Source of the DNA: a virus
Length of the DNA stretch: 64,000 nt
Direction: 5' to 3' (one strand)
IMG/VR virus record: IMGVR_UViG_3300029258_002722
Span: 50,849-114,848 of that record
Shown here: positions 35,042-43,337 of the stretch, one piece after another
Numbering within the stretch: position 1 is the stretch's first letter
Layout: every line of letters begins with the position of its first letter
Program-made: the position numbers and the translations under genes
Notes under the pieces: model-generated
Databases searched by the model: none
What the model was told of the DNA's origin: nothing
Seen by the model: only the letters and a program-made list of their open reading frames with translations

Positions 35042-35353
35042 ATGAAAGATTTATCTAATGAAGTTATCGAAGAATTCTCATTTACTAATGAGCAATTAAA
35101 AGAAATGAATGACAAGAATGTAATATTTAGTGGAGAGATATGTAGCAAATGTAAAGTTTATGCTAACGTTCCCAGATTAAAAATTACTTGGAAATGTCAT
35201 AATTGTAAGACAGTGAATGATTTTGATTTTCAGCATGTAACACTTCCCTTTATAGATCCTGAAGTAGGTCCATCGAAAAGACGAATTGAATATCCATTAA
35301 GTTATTCAAGTATGAGTAATCAATGGGACTATTACGATGGAGAATTTTTTTGA
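35042..35353 (+). CDS. Zinc-ribbon protein
   Basis: A 103-residue protein. A CSKCKVYANVPRLKITWKCH segment followed by NCKTVNDF gives two CxxC pairs (about residues 36-61) spaced like a zinc ribbon. The tail (RRIEYPLSYSSMSNQWDYYD) is aromatic-rich. Zinc ribbons of this size bind nucleic acid or act as protein adaptors; which applies here is unknown. Its TGA overlaps the ATG of the next gene. Confidence 0.6.
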   Translation: MKDLSNEVIEEFSFTNEQLKEMNDKNVIFSGEICSKCKVYANVPRLKITWKCHNCKTVNDFDFQHVTLPFIDPEVGPSKRRIEYPLSYSSMSNQWDYYDGEFF

Positions 35354-35484
35354 TGAAAAAAAAGTTGTATAAGTTTATTGATTGGTTAAGGTATCCAGCT
35401 ATGATAATTATAGCTGGAATTGCAATTGCTATTTACTTTTCAATGGAGTGGTTAGATAAATTTATAGATAATCTTGGAGCTTAA
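35353..35484 (+). CDS. Small one-helix membrane protein
   Basis: A 43-residue protein with a TGATG start overlap, a basic N-terminus (MKKKLYKFIDWLRY), one membrane segment (PAMIIIAGIAIAIYF) and a short acidic tail. It is absent from most gene calls because of its size. The topology (positive N-terminus inside) suits a spanin- or holin-like small phage membrane protein, but there is no specific family evidence. Confidence 0.6.
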   Translation: MKKKLYKFIDWLRYPAMIIIAGIAIAIYFSMEWLDKFIDNLGA

Positions 35485-35486
35485 TT

Positions 35487-36260
35487 ATGATAGACTTATA
35501 TTTGCATTATTTAAATGAAATGGATATGAATCCAACTGCTTTTGTGACTCAGAATGTGACATTAATATCTACAAAAAAAGATTTTGGTTTAGTTATTTAC
35601 AATGCTGGTTTAAATATTAAAGCAGGTACTGTTATATACTTTAAACTTCCTTTGTTTAAGACATTAAAGAATTTCAAAGGTGTTGATAAGAAAGCTTCTA
35701 TGCAAACAGTAAGAGATACTAGTGCATTGATTAGAGAGAATAGAGTATATGATGAATTTGAAGCTAGAACATCTTCATCTAATATGGGAAAGACTATTAA
35801 AATCACAAGTTTACATGAATCAGATTTATTTGAGTCTAATACAAAATTTGTATTCCATAATGATAATCTTATGAAGATGATCTTTACTATGGGAATTGCA
35901 AAATATGATGGAGTAGTTGAAGCTGATGTAAAGTTTGCTAAATATAAAACTGTAAGTTTTAAAGGGAAGAGATTTAGAGTTAACCCAACTGGGTATTTAT
36001 TCTTTGTAGATGATTATTCTCCAGAGTGGGTAGTATATAATGCAAAAGATGAAGGTATTACAAAATTAACTCCTGAGCATTTTAAAATAATCAACTTTGT
36101 AAGAACCTATTATATTAAAAATCATATAGGTCCAATGATTAGAGTGCTTAGTAAACATACAGGAGTTAAACTTAAAGAATTATATGAATTATTTCCTAAT
36201 GGACCTGGAAGAAGCTTAAATAAATTAGCAGGTCTCCCAAATCATAAAGGAATAATATAA
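35487..36260 (+). CDS. DsrC/TusE-like protein lacking the catalytic cysteines
   Basis: A 257-residue protein. The C-terminal part (from about residue 160) matches the DsrC/TusE fold: GYLFFVDDYSPEWVVYNAKD, then ITKLTPEHFKIINFVRTYYI, then KELYELFPNGPGRSLNKLAGLP. In DsrC and TusE the end is a flexible arm with one or two redox cysteines that carry sulfur. Here it reads GLPNHKGII with no cysteine, so sulfur transfer is unlikely. The N-terminal 150 residues are an extra domain of unknown type beginning MIDLYLHYLNE. It may be a regulatory or decoy version acting on host Tus/Dsr partners. It overlaps the next gene by one base. Confidence 0.7.
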   Translation: MIDLYLHYLNEMDMNPTAFVTQNVTLISTKKDFGLVIYNAGLNIKAGTVIYFKLPLFKTLKNFKGVDKKASMQTVRDTSALIRENRVYDEFEARTSSSNMGKTIKITSLHESDLFESNTKFVFHNDNLMKMIFTMGIAKYDGVVEADVKFAKYKTVSFKGKRFRVNPTGYLFFVDDYSPEWVVYNAKDEGITKLTPEHFKIINFVRTYYIKNHIGPMIRVLSKHTGVKLKELYELFPNGPGRSLNKLAGLPNHKGII

Positions 36261-36442
36261 TGGAAGATACTATGTTGAAGAAGAAATGTGGTCATTGTGA
36301 TGGCAATCTTACTCTTATGGAATCATGTAGAAGTGATGATCCTAACACAGTATATTTAGTTGAGAGATGTCTCTATTGTGGCACACATCCTCATAATGAA
36401 GTTGCCAGATTAGCAGATGATCAAGGTGGATTAAATCAATAA
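36260..36442 (+). CDS. Small zinc-ribbon protein
   Basis: A 60-residue protein with CGHCDGNL and CLYCGTHPH (two CxxC pairs about 25 residues apart), a typical zinc ribbon. The TAATG overlap with the DsrC-like gene implies coupled translation. Such small ribbons are common in phages and their partners are unknown. Confidence 0.6.
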   Translation: MEDTMLKKKCGHCDGNLTLMESCRSDDPNTVYLVERCLYCGTHPHNEVARLADDQGGLNQ

Positions 36443-36453
36443 GGAAACCTATA

Positions 36454-36885
36454 ATGATAATACGAAAACGAGCTGAATGTTGGATTATACAAAACGGCAA
36501 AATATGGGTAGGTATTAAAGATGGTAAAATAACAATACCTGGCGGAACCCTTGAAGGAGAAGAGACTCCTGTTGTTGCTGCTGTAAGAGAAACTAAAGAA
36601 GAAGTGGGAATATCAGCTAAGAATTTAAAATTAATATGTGATGACTTAGTTGTTAGAGATTCTTGGAATGGTTGGACTCATGCTCAGACATATTCTTATA
36701 AAGCAGACTTTGGAGGGATTGATGAAAGTCTATTAGGAAATGGTCCAGAAGGAAGTTTCCATAGAGCTTTAATTCCAGTTAAAAGATTAGAGACTTACTT
36801 TACAAAGTTATTAAAGAGTGAAGATTATTTCAAAGAAATTGCTGAACAAAACTTATGGATTATAAGGAAGTTAACAAATGATTAA
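36454..36885 (+). CDS. Nudix hydrolase
   Basis: A 143-residue protein with a complete Nudix box at residues about 31-53: GTLEGEETPVVAAVRETKEE followed by VGI, matching G-x5-E-x7-R-E-x2-E-E-x-G-U. The glutamates hold the metal that positions a diphosphate-linked substrate such as a modified nucleotide, NAD or capped RNA. The substrate cannot be told from the sequence. A C-terminal strand-helix completes the fold at normal family length. The last 8 bases overlap the next gene. Confidence 0.85.
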   Translation: MIIRKRAECWIIQNGKIWVGIKDGKITIPGGTLEGEETPVVAAVRETKEEVGISAKNLKLICDDLVVRDSWNGWTHAQTYSYKADFGGIDESLLGNGPEGSFHRALIPVKRLETYFTKLLKSEDYFKEIAEQNLWIIRKLTND

Positions 36886-37360
36886 TAAATATCTTAAATA
36901 CTTACAAGAAAATAAACATATTACATTAAATTCAAATGCTCCATGTGCTGCATATGAAGCAGTATATGAAAAGAAATGTCCTCATATAAGGGGACGATGT
37001 CCTAACCAGCATGAGGAAAAAGATTGGAATGGAATATTTGTAGATGCTCATCTTGAAGATAAATGGTTAAATAATTTAAAAAATATAAAAGGTATCGAAA
37101 TGAGATCTTCATGTGAAGGTCATGATAAAGATTGGGTATCTTTTGTAATTTTTAGATTTACTAAAAAATGTAAATATTCTTCTGAAGAACTTGAAAAGAG
37201 AATTGAAGCAACTGATAAAATCACCAAATGTAGTGCTCATATTGGAAGAGGTGAAGGAAAATTAAGAATAGTAGTTGCTGCTCCAATTTGGTATGGTCAT
37301 AAAGATTGGAAACGATGGTGGAAAACATTAGCAAAAAGAATTAAGATAGCAATCAAATAG
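36878..37360 (+). CDS. Hypothetical Cys/His-containing protein
   Basis: A 160-residue protein starting MINKYLKYLQE, a start motif like that of the DsrC-like protein nearby. It has cysteines in CAAYEA, KKCPHIRGRCPN and RSSCEGH, which could bind a metal, and a basic tryptophan-rich tail (YGHKDWKRWWKTLAKRI). Similar Cys-His proteins occur in large phages without an assigned role. It ends in TAG. Confidence 0.5.
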   Translation: MINKYLKYLQENKHITLNSNAPCAAYEAVYEKKCPHIRGRCPNQHEEKDWNGIFVDAHLEDKWLNNLKNIKGIEMRSSCEGHDKDWVSFVIFRFTKKCKYSSEELEKRIEATDKITKCSAHIGRGEGKLRIVVAAPIWYGHKDWKRWWKTLAKRIKIAIK

Positions 37361-37434
37361 GAAAATTAGGATTTAAAGAAGAAGGAATTTCTTTTGTGAT
37401 GAATGTATAGATAATCTTTGAGTATCTCGGTAGA

Positions 37435-37448
37435 GAACAAAATTAAAA
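37435..37448 (+). promoter_or_regulatory. Late-type promoter element (copy e, variant)
   Basis: GAACAAAATTAAAA, about three changes from the consensus, 38 bases before the fibre gene start. A small hairpin (CGGTA with TACCG) then precedes the GGAGG site. Confidence 0.4.
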
Positions 37449-37486
37449 TAATATAACGGTAATAAATATATACCGGAGGAAATCAA

Positions 37487-38503
37487 ATGGCAGAGAGAAC
37501 TTATAATTTAACTAGAGCAGACATTACTCGAGGTTATATCACAGAAGCTGATATAGGCACTATAAATGGAGTAACCGCTGACTTCACAGATTTGTCTTCG
37601 ACAAATATAACTGTAAATGCTATACAAGAAATTAAAGGAATTGGTTATGATCCTTCTTCTGTAGCTGAATATGGTGTGTTATATGTAAAAACCGACGGTA
37701 ATATTTATTTTGTAAATGAGTCAGGTGATAGATTTACATTAAACAATGTATCAGCTGATGGAACTGAATTTATATTAAAAGAAAGGTCAACTGATCCAGC
37801 AGCTCCTGCTTCAGGTTATGGTAAGATATATATCAAAGATGATAATAATATTTATTTCATAAATGATAATGGAGATGGTTATCAAATAAATGCTTCCTCA
37901 TTCTCATCTGAAAATTACTTTTCACTTGGCGGAGAATTACCAGGACCTTACCCAGCAATGAGAAGATGTACAATAGACTCTTCAACAGGAGATATCTTAG
38001 ATACAACTTCAGGAATTGATATTATGTTTTCCAGTGATACAACTGCTGGACTTGATATGGAACTTATTGCTGATAAGTTTTGGAATGCTGTATGGAATGA
38101 TGTCGCTGACTTTCAATTATTATATCCTAATGAAAAAAAGATTCATGGCAAATGTTATTATGACACAGCAGAAGGCGCTAAAATTTGTGATAAAGAATGT
38201 CAAATGGCAGTTATGGGTATTGCTTCAAATACTTTTGGATTTGGAGTTGGAGTAAGAAAAGATAAAGCTGTTCCAATTGCCGTAGCAGGATGGACATTAG
38301 CTTATGTTGATAAAGAATATCCGATAGGAACTCCATTAATGAATAATGCAAATGGTGATCTTACTGAAATGTCAAGAGATATGATTAAAGAATATCCTGA
38401 AAGAATTGTTGCCTTATATAAGAAGAAAGAACCTAGTAAATTATGGGGACCTCCAACTAAAGAAATTGAAGTTGATGGAAGACATTGGGTAAAAGTAAAA
38501 TAA
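37487..38503 (+). CDS. Tail fibre protein with G2-peptidase-like C-terminus
   Basis: A 338-residue fibre protein. Residues about 55-140 have two copies of a GVLYVKTDGNIYFVNESGD / GKIYIKDDNNIYFINDNGD module. From about residue 230 the C-terminus (QMAVMGIASNTFGFGVGVRK, PIAVAGWTLAYVDKEYPIGT) resembles the intramolecular chaperone (peptidase G2-like) domain of phage fibres and tailspikes, which helps trimer folding and may be cleaved off. Catalytic residues cannot be assigned with confidence. A CGGAGG site and a late-type element precede it. Confidence 0.65.
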   Translation: MAERTYNLTRADITRGYITEADIGTINGVTADFTDLSSTNITVNAIQEIKGIGYDPSSVAEYGVLYVKTDGNIYFVNESGDRFTLNNVSADGTEFILKERSTDPAAPASGYGKIYIKDDNNIYFINDNGDGYQINASSFSSENYFSLGGELPGPYPAMRRCTIDSSTGDILDTTSGIDIMFSSDTTAGLDMELIADKFWNAVWNDVADFQLLYPNEKKIHGKCYYDTAEGAKICDKECQMAVMGIASNTFGFGVGVRKDKAVPIAVAGWTLAYVDKEYPIGTPLMNNANGDLTEMSRDMIKEYPERIVALYKKKEPSKLWGPPTKEIEVDGRHWVKVK

Positions 38504-38525
38504 TCTTTTTTAAGGAGAATATATT

Positions 38526-38651
38526 ATGAGTGGTGTTTCAGCAATTATGGGTATCGGAGCAGGAGGCGGCGGAGGATCTTCGACTTCATCAGGAGGTTGG
38601 GCAGGAGGAAATGGAGCACCCGGATATTGTGTTGTAATTTGGAATGAATAA
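38526..38651 (+). CDS. Miniature glycine-rich adhesin (ends only)
   Basis: A 41-residue protein: MSGVSAIMGIGAGGGGGSST, then SSGGWAGGNGAPGYCVVIWNE. It keeps the start and end of the glycine-rich adhesins at 15973 and 31358 but lacks about 220 central residues. AAGGAGAATATATT precedes the ATG. The retained N- and C-termini suggest that they form the attachment or assembly parts, and the missing centre the receptor-binding part. Confidence 0.55.
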   Translation: MSGVSAIMGIGAGGGGGSSTSSGGWAGGNGAPGYCVVIWNE

Positions 38652-38671
38652 CTTTAATGACTCTATATTAA

Positions 38672-38685
38672 GAACAAAATATAAA
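38672..38685 (+). promoter_or_regulatory. Late-type promoter element (copy f)
   Basis: GAACAAAATATAAA, one change from the consensus, 17 bases before the next start codon, so the leader is very short (the AAGGAG lies directly after it). Confidence 0.55.
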
Positions 38686-38701
38686 ATAAGGAGATTTTAA
38701 A

Positions 38702-39046
38702 ATGGCAGATTATGCACAAATAATTGATGGCGTTGTTAATCGAATTGTAATTGATAAACAATCTGATCTTGATGCTCTATTAGCAAAAGGTTTAGAGATT
38801 CAGGACGTTACTGAGGAAGACCCAAAACCAAGTACAGGTTGGACATATGATGGGAATGATTATCATGCTCCAGTATATGAATGGGCGAAAATAGTAAGTG
38901 ATGCTGTTGATTCAATTGTTGAATATAATGACGTTGACGCTCAAGCTGCAATTGCTGGAGGAGATAATTTAGTAAACATTGATCAAATAATTCCAAAACC
39001 TGAAGTAGGTTGGGGTTATGCAGATGGAATATTCACAGCACCTTAA
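38702..39046 (+). CDS. Two-repeat GW-motif virion protein (copy 1)
   Basis: A 114-residue protein made of two repeats of about 57 residues, each with YAQIIDGVVNRIV / AKIVSDAVDSIVE and ending PKPSTGWTYDGNDYHAP / PKPEVGWGYADGIFTAP. The PxPxxGWxYxxxxFxxP ending is a frequent phage tail or fibre-tip module. The next gene has the same two-repeat plan, so a dimeric unit was duplicated. A structural role is likely. Confidence 0.6.
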   Translation: MADYAQIIDGVVNRIVIDKQSDLDALLAKGLEIQDVTEEDPKPSTGWTYDGNDYHAPVYEWAKIVSDAVDSIVEYNDVDAQAAIAGGDNLVNIDQIIPKPEVGWGYADGIFTAP

Positions 39047-39061
39047 TAAGGAAAATAAAAT

Positions 39062-39406
39062 ATGGCAAAATATGTTCAAGTAGAGAATAATGTTGTAGTT
39101 GTTGAATTTGGGAGTCCTTTTGTTGCTGACAATTTGATAGCTCAAGGCAAAACAATTATCGACGTTACAGACATAATTCCTCAACCTACAATTGGTTGGA
39201 CATATGAGAATGATGAATTTGACATGCCATTAATTCCACATGCTTTAATTGAAGACAATGTAGTCACTAACATTGTAAATTTATATAGAATTGAATCTTG
39301 GTATAGGATTGAAGAGCTTGGAGAGAACTTTATAGATCTCACAAATAAAAGTCCAATACCAGAAGTGGGTTGGAGTTATATAGACGAAAAATTCATTGCT
39401 CAATAA
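39062..39406 (+). CDS. Two-repeat GW-motif virion protein (copy 2)
   Basis: A 114-residue paralogue of the preceding gene with two repeats (YVQVENNVVVVEF...PQPTIGWTYENDEF and HALIEDNVVTNIV...PIPEVGWSYIDEKF). Length and repeat phase are identical although the sequences have diverged, so the duplication is old. AAGGAAAATAAAAT is upstream. Confidence 0.6.
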   Translation: MAKYVQVENNVVVVEFGSPFVADNLIAQGKTIIDVTDIIPQPTIGWTYENDEFDMPLIPHALIEDNVVTNIVNLYRIESWYRIEELGENFIDLTNKSPIPEVGWSYIDEKFIAQ

Positions 39407-39427
39407 TAAGTGAAAGGCGAATGATTT

Positions 39428-40732
39428 ATGAATGAATACAAAGCATTATCAATATTCGGTGGAGCTAAGTGCACACTTGAATGTAAATATTGTTACATTA
39501 AGAAGACTGAAGCGATAAAGAATATGGATAAGGATCTAATGAAGTGGTTAGAAGATCCTAAAATCCCTGACGTAATTAATAAAGATGAAGTAACCATCCT
39601 CTCATTATGGGGCGGGGAACCAACTTTACATTTAGACATTATTTCTGACAACTTTGATAAGTATAAAAAATTGTTTCCAAATTTAACGGAAGTTTCAATT
39701 TCATCAAATATGACATTTCCAAAACATTTTGATAAATTTTCAAAGACACTCTCAGAAAACAAACTGGGACTGTCTTTGCAAATATCAGATGATGGATTAT
39801 TTAATGAAGAAAACAGAGGGTTAAAGGATGAAATATTAATAAAGAATACTATTAAAATTGTTAAGACATTGGTCAAACATAAATGTGTATTTAATTATCA
39901 TTTTAAATCAACTGGAAGTATTGATAACTTTAAGACATTAACCAATGACGATAAAGCATTTGAATACTTCTCTCATTATAATGACTTTGCTGGAATGATT
40001 AAGGATATTATTGGAGATAAATTCAAACCTATGCAAATAGGAGAATCCATAATATGTCCAGGAGCTTATACATCTAACGATGGAAAAATATTCAGTAATT
40101 ACTTAACTAATACAGCAAGATTATTACACGAAGGAAGATTTAAGGAACTAAAAAATATAGTTCCTGTTTTAGTATACCCAGATAGATGGGCATCCTCAAT
40201 AGTTAGGATGAGAGATTATACAAATAAGCAGAGAGAATTTACATGCTCTGCTGGTGACTCTAATGTTTCAATTGATACAATGAATGGAATGCATTTATGT
40301 CACAGACCTTTATACTTTGTATATGATGATCATGTTAACTCAATTGCAACTCTTGATAATGATACCAACGACGATGTTGATTATTTAAAGAGTGGGATTG
40401 TTGAAGTATATAAGAAATATTATAAACTTGATCATAAATTTATGAAATTACACATGAGATCATTGCATGATAATTATACTCATAGAGTTTGTACTGCTAC
40501 AGCAACGATTATGGAATGTGCAAGTTCTAATCAAGTAAGTCCTATATACAAAGATAAAAGAGCTGCTGAAGTATTGGCGATATTTTTAAATGCATGTTCA
40601 TATTGTCCTATAGAAAATTTCTTTGTAACATCCTCTTGGCATGTAACTCCATTAAGTGTAATAAGATTATTTGGTAATGGAGCATTTGAATTAATAAATA
40701 AAATTGTATCTAATGCGAGGAAAAGCGAATAA
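39428..40732 (+). CDS. Radical SAM enzyme, SPASM-like (first of a pair)
   Basis: A 434-residue protein. The radical SAM cluster motif CTLECKYCY (C15, C19, C22) and the SAM-binding LSLWGGEPTLH segment are clear in the first 80 residues. The C-terminal half has further cysteines (EFTCSAGD, HLCHRPLY, VCTATATIMEC, ACSYCPIEN) like the auxiliary Fe-S ligands of SPASM or Twitch proteins that modify peptides. The ATG is preceded by GAAAGGCGAATG. Its last base is shared with the next radical SAM gene (TAATG), so the two are co-translated and may act together. Confidence 0.8.
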   Translation: MNEYKALSIFGGAKCTLECKYCYIKKTEAIKNMDKDLMKWLEDPKIPDVINKDEVTILSLWGGEPTLHLDIISDNFDKYKKLFPNLTEVSISSNMTFPKHFDKFSKTLSENKLGLSLQISDDGLFNEENRGLKDEILIKNTIKIVKTLVKHKCVFNYHFKSTGSIDNFKTLTNDDKAFEYFSHYNDFAGMIKDIIGDKFKPMQIGESIICPGAYTSNDGKIFSNYLTNTARLLHEGRFKELKNIVPVLVYPDRWASSIVRMRDYTNKQREFTCSAGDSNVSIDTMNGMHLCHRPLYFVYDDHVNSIATLDNDTNDDVDYLKSGIVEVYKKYYKLDHKFMKLHMRSLHDNYTHRVCTATATIMECASSNQVSPIYKDKRAAEVLAIFLNACSYCPIENFFVTSSWHVTPLSVIRLFGNGAFELINKIVSNARKSE

Positions 40733-42036
40733 TGAAATCTTACCAAGAAGAAAATAACAAACTTGTAACTGACATAATTAGGAAGAGGCATTTAAGTGCT
40801 TATTTAGGAAAAAGGGATCCGGATATATTAGAAAGTTATAATTCAATTGAATTAATAATTGATAAGAAATGCAATTTAGCATGTAAGTATTGTTATTATA
40901 ATAAGTTTGGCGATCAATATTATAATGAAGAAAGTCTTAAGAAAGAGAATATATTAAAGAATGCAAGAGAATTTAATAAATGGTTAATGGACAATAAGGT
41001 TAGGACTCAAATCTTATTATTTTCAGGAGAGATATTAAATAGAAAAATAGGATTAGAGTTAATTGATATATTCTCTGAATATTCTCAAACGTATGGAGCT
41101 GTTACAATTCCTAGCAATGGGACATTCTTGACTGATGAAAAGAAAACAAATGAAATTCAAGAAGCTGTTAAAGATAAAGAGATAATGATAAGTCTTTCAG
41201 TTGAAGGATTTCATTGTGAGATATCAAGACCCTATAAAGGGAAAATTAAAGACATAAGAGATGAAGCATATTATGAAAGAGCATTCCAATTTGTAAAAGA
41301 AAATAAACGTTCTGGTTTCCATCCAATGATTCATTCATCTAATATTTATAAATGGAAAGATAATATTGATTGGTATATTGATATGTATAAGAAATATGAT
41401 ATTCCAATTAAATCTTTATATTTATTAGAGGTAAGAAATTCAGATTGGAATAAGGAAGAGATAAAAGAATTTGGAAGTTTTATGGAGTATTTGGTTGAGG
41501 TTGCATATAAAAGAATATGCAATTCAGATCATGATACAATGGTTGACTATATTTTATCTAAAAAAGGATTGAATATATTATCTACATTATTTACAACTAC
41601 GGTAAGAGGTATAGGTTGTTCAATTCAATCTTCATTAATGATAAGACTTGGAGATATGACAATTGTCCCATGTCATAGATTGGCATATAAATGGTTTGAA
41701 ATAGGGAAACTTAAACTTCCTGAATTTGAAGTATATGATGTAAAGAAACCTGAGTTAATGATTTCAATAGAGTCATGCTTAACAAAGAATTTTCCTAAAT
41801 GTGATCATTGCACATTATTTAATACTTTATGCGGAAGTGGATGTTTAGGATCTCAATTTGAAAATTCATATGATTTGTTTTATCCTAATGATGTTGTTTG
41901 TATGCTAGAACATACTAAGATAATATCATTAGTTAAAGGGTTAAAGAAAGTTGGAGTGTTTTATTCATTATTGGATAAAATAAATAATAGCAAACGTGAA
42001 AGTTTGGTGGAAATTGATAAACTTTTTTGTAATTAA
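40732..42036 (+). CDS. Radical SAM/SPASM enzyme (second of a pair)
   Basis: A 434-residue protein, the same length as its partner but diverged. CNLACKYCYY (C47, C51, C54) is the Fe-S motif, with ILLFSGEILNR as the GGE-like region. The C-terminal SPASM pattern is strong: GCSIQSSLMIRLGDMTIVPC, then KCDHCTLFNTLCGSGCLG and VVCMLEH, typical of anaerobic sulfatase-maturase or RiPP-maturase enzymes with two auxiliary clusters. The natural substrates of that family are peptides or proteins, so the small proteins downstream are candidates. Confidence 0.85.
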   Translation: MKSYQEENNKLVTDIIRKRHLSAYLGKRDPDILESYNSIELIIDKKCNLACKYCYYNKFGDQYYNEESLKKENILKNAREFNKWLMDNKVRTQILLFSGEILNRKIGLELIDIFSEYSQTYGAVTIPSNGTFLTDEKKTNEIQEAVKDKEIMISLSVEGFHCEISRPYKGKIKDIRDEAYYERAFQFVKENKRSGFHPMIHSSNIYKWKDNIDWYIDMYKKYDIPIKSLYLLEVRNSDWNKEEIKEFGSFMEYLVEVAYKRICNSDHDTMVDYILSKKGLNILSTLFTTTVRGIGCSIQSSLMIRLGDMTIVPCHRLAYKWFEIGKLKLPEFEVYDVKKPELMISIESCLTKNFPKCDHCTLFNTLCGSGCLGSQFENSYDLFYPNDVVCMLEHTKIISLVKGLKKVGVFYSLLDKINNSKRESLVEIDKLFCN

Positions 42037-42051
42037 ATAAATGGAGAAATT

Positions 42052-42570
42052 ATGCAATCATTTGAAGAAATAAAAACTGAAATTACTGAATTTATTAATG
42101 GACCAAGATTAAATACTATCTTTGAAGGGTCTGCTTCTATTGTAAAAGAGATTATGGAAAAGATGTTTTATTGTGCTGAGATATTATATAAAGATGAGAA
42201 GATAAAGGAAGATGATGATAAGGTAATTACAGAACTTGATCTTACTAAAATGACTGACTTGGTAATGTTCAATACTTTAGAGAGACAAACGTCTGAAGAT
42301 GATATTAAAATTCTTAAAAGTATGTCAATGTTTTTATATAATTATAATCAAAATACATTGAAGTTAGAATCTATTTCTATTAGAGTATCATTTTTGACAA
42401 ATTTCCTAGATGGATTTTTGTCATTTAGAGATTGTATTCATTTATTTAAAAGTCTATCAGAAAGATTAAGAACTTATCAATCATTTAACCCTCCATCATT
42501 TGAATTATCAAAACATTATATTGATACAATTTTTAGTTGTTCTGATAAGGATGTTAAAGATAAGGAGTAA
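42052..42570 (+). CDS. Hypothetical helical protein in the radical SAM cluster
   Basis: A 172-residue, mainly helical protein (ITEFINGPRLNTIFEGSASI, MEKMFYCAEILYKDEKI). No family is recognised. It follows the second radical SAM gene by 15 bases and precedes a Cys-rich protein by 3 bases, so it is part of the same unit. A partner or chaperone role is possible. Confidence 0.5.
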   Translation: MQSFEEIKTEITEFINGPRLNTIFEGSASIVKEIMEKMFYCAEILYKDEKIKEDDDKVITELDLTKMTDLVMFNTLERQTSEDDIKILKSMSMFLYNYNQNTLKLESISIRVSFLTNFLDGFLSFRDCIHLFKSLSERLRTYQSFNPPSFELSKHYIDTIFSCSDKDVKDKE

Positions 42571-42573
42571 TTT

Positions 42574-43041
42574 ATGTCATTCGTATGGTCTGATGCTGAA
42601 CAAGTAAAAGCAAGTCATTATGAGGAATTAAAAGATAACATAAATACGGTGCGTTCAGATATTGGTCTTAGTTCTTGGTCTTGGTCATCAGTACCTGTTA
42701 CAAAAGGATCATATTTAACTCCTTATAATCCTACTGATGAAGTAAGAAACGCTCTTGATGATACAGATAATAATAATGTATGTACTGCAAATTATATAAA
42801 TCAATATGTCCCTTATTGTGGAACTGCTGAATCAGTTGATAATGCTGGGTATAATGGGGGTTTTCATGGATGTTATGGATATTGCAGTATTTATTGGACA
42901 CCTAATTACACAACAATTTTAAATAGTGATAATGCAGCATATGATCCAGGATGTTCAACTGATAATTCATCTGCTAATACAGATTGGCATGCATCTGTCC
43001 AATATAATTGGTTACATTATTATAACCCATCGAATGTATAA
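42574..43041 (+). CDS. Cysteine- and aromatic-rich protein, candidate radical SAM substrate
   Basis: A 155-residue protein. The N-terminus MSFVWSDAEQVKASHYEELK is a helical segment also found in fibre-like proteins and, in reduced form, in the next gene. From residue 65 it is rich in Asn, Tyr, Gly and Cys (NVCTANYINQYVPYC, FHGCYGYCSIYW, DPGCSTDN), giving five cysteines among aromatic residues. This composition is unusual for a cytoplasmic phage protein and fits either a virion surface repeat or a peptide modified by the radical SAM pair. Neither is proven. Confidence 0.5.
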   Translation: MSFVWSDAEQVKASHYEELKDNINTVRSDIGLSSWSWSSVPVTKGSYLTPYNPTDEVRNALDDTDNNNVCTANYINQYVPYCGTAESVDNAGYNGGFHGCYGYCSIYWTPNYTTILNSDNAAYDPGCSTDNSSANTDWHASVQYNWLHYYNPSNV

Positions 43042-43052
43042 GGAGTATAAAT

Positions 43053-43310
43053 ATGTCATTTACTTGGACAGCACCAAAAGGAAAAGGGTTATATGTTTTA
43101 AAAGAAGTATTAACTGAAATGAGAGATAATACAGATTATTTAGATAATAATCAGGTTCCTTGTCTTACACATAATGGTACCAGATATGATATTGAATATG
43201 TTGATGATAAAACTTCAGAAAATACAGCATTTTGTGATGGTGCTGTTACTGTGGATTATGGCGCTGAATGGTTTCCAAGATGTGTTGGACAATCTGGAGC
43301 TGCCCCATAA
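43053..43310 (+). CDS. Small Cys-containing protein related to its neighbour
   Basis: An 85-residue protein starting MSFTWTAPKGKGLYVLKEVL, the same MSFxW plus helix plan as the 155-residue protein before it. It then has VPCLTHNGTRYDIEYVD, AFCDGAVTVDYG and PRCVGQSG: three cysteines beside aromatic or glycine residues. AAGGAG is upstream. It may be a second, smaller substrate or a virion protein. Confidence 0.5.
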   Translation: MSFTWTAPKGKGLYVLKEVLTEMRDNTDYLDNNQVPCLTHNGTRYDIEYVDDKTSENTAFCDGAVTVDYGAEWFPRCVGQSGAAP

Positions 43311-43337
43311 TATTTTAATTAAGGAGAATGAGAGAAT

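Noticed and set aside
37457-37475. Riboswitch-like leader hairpin before the fibre gene
   Set aside because: The stem is only 5 bp (CGGTA/TACCG) and AT-rich surroundings give such hairpins by chance; it only touches the edge of the GGAGG site.
42574-43310. Confirmed RiPP precursor peptides
   Set aside because: The proteins are longer than typical precursors and their N-terminal segment also resembles fibre proteins, so the substrate role is kept only as a hypothesis.
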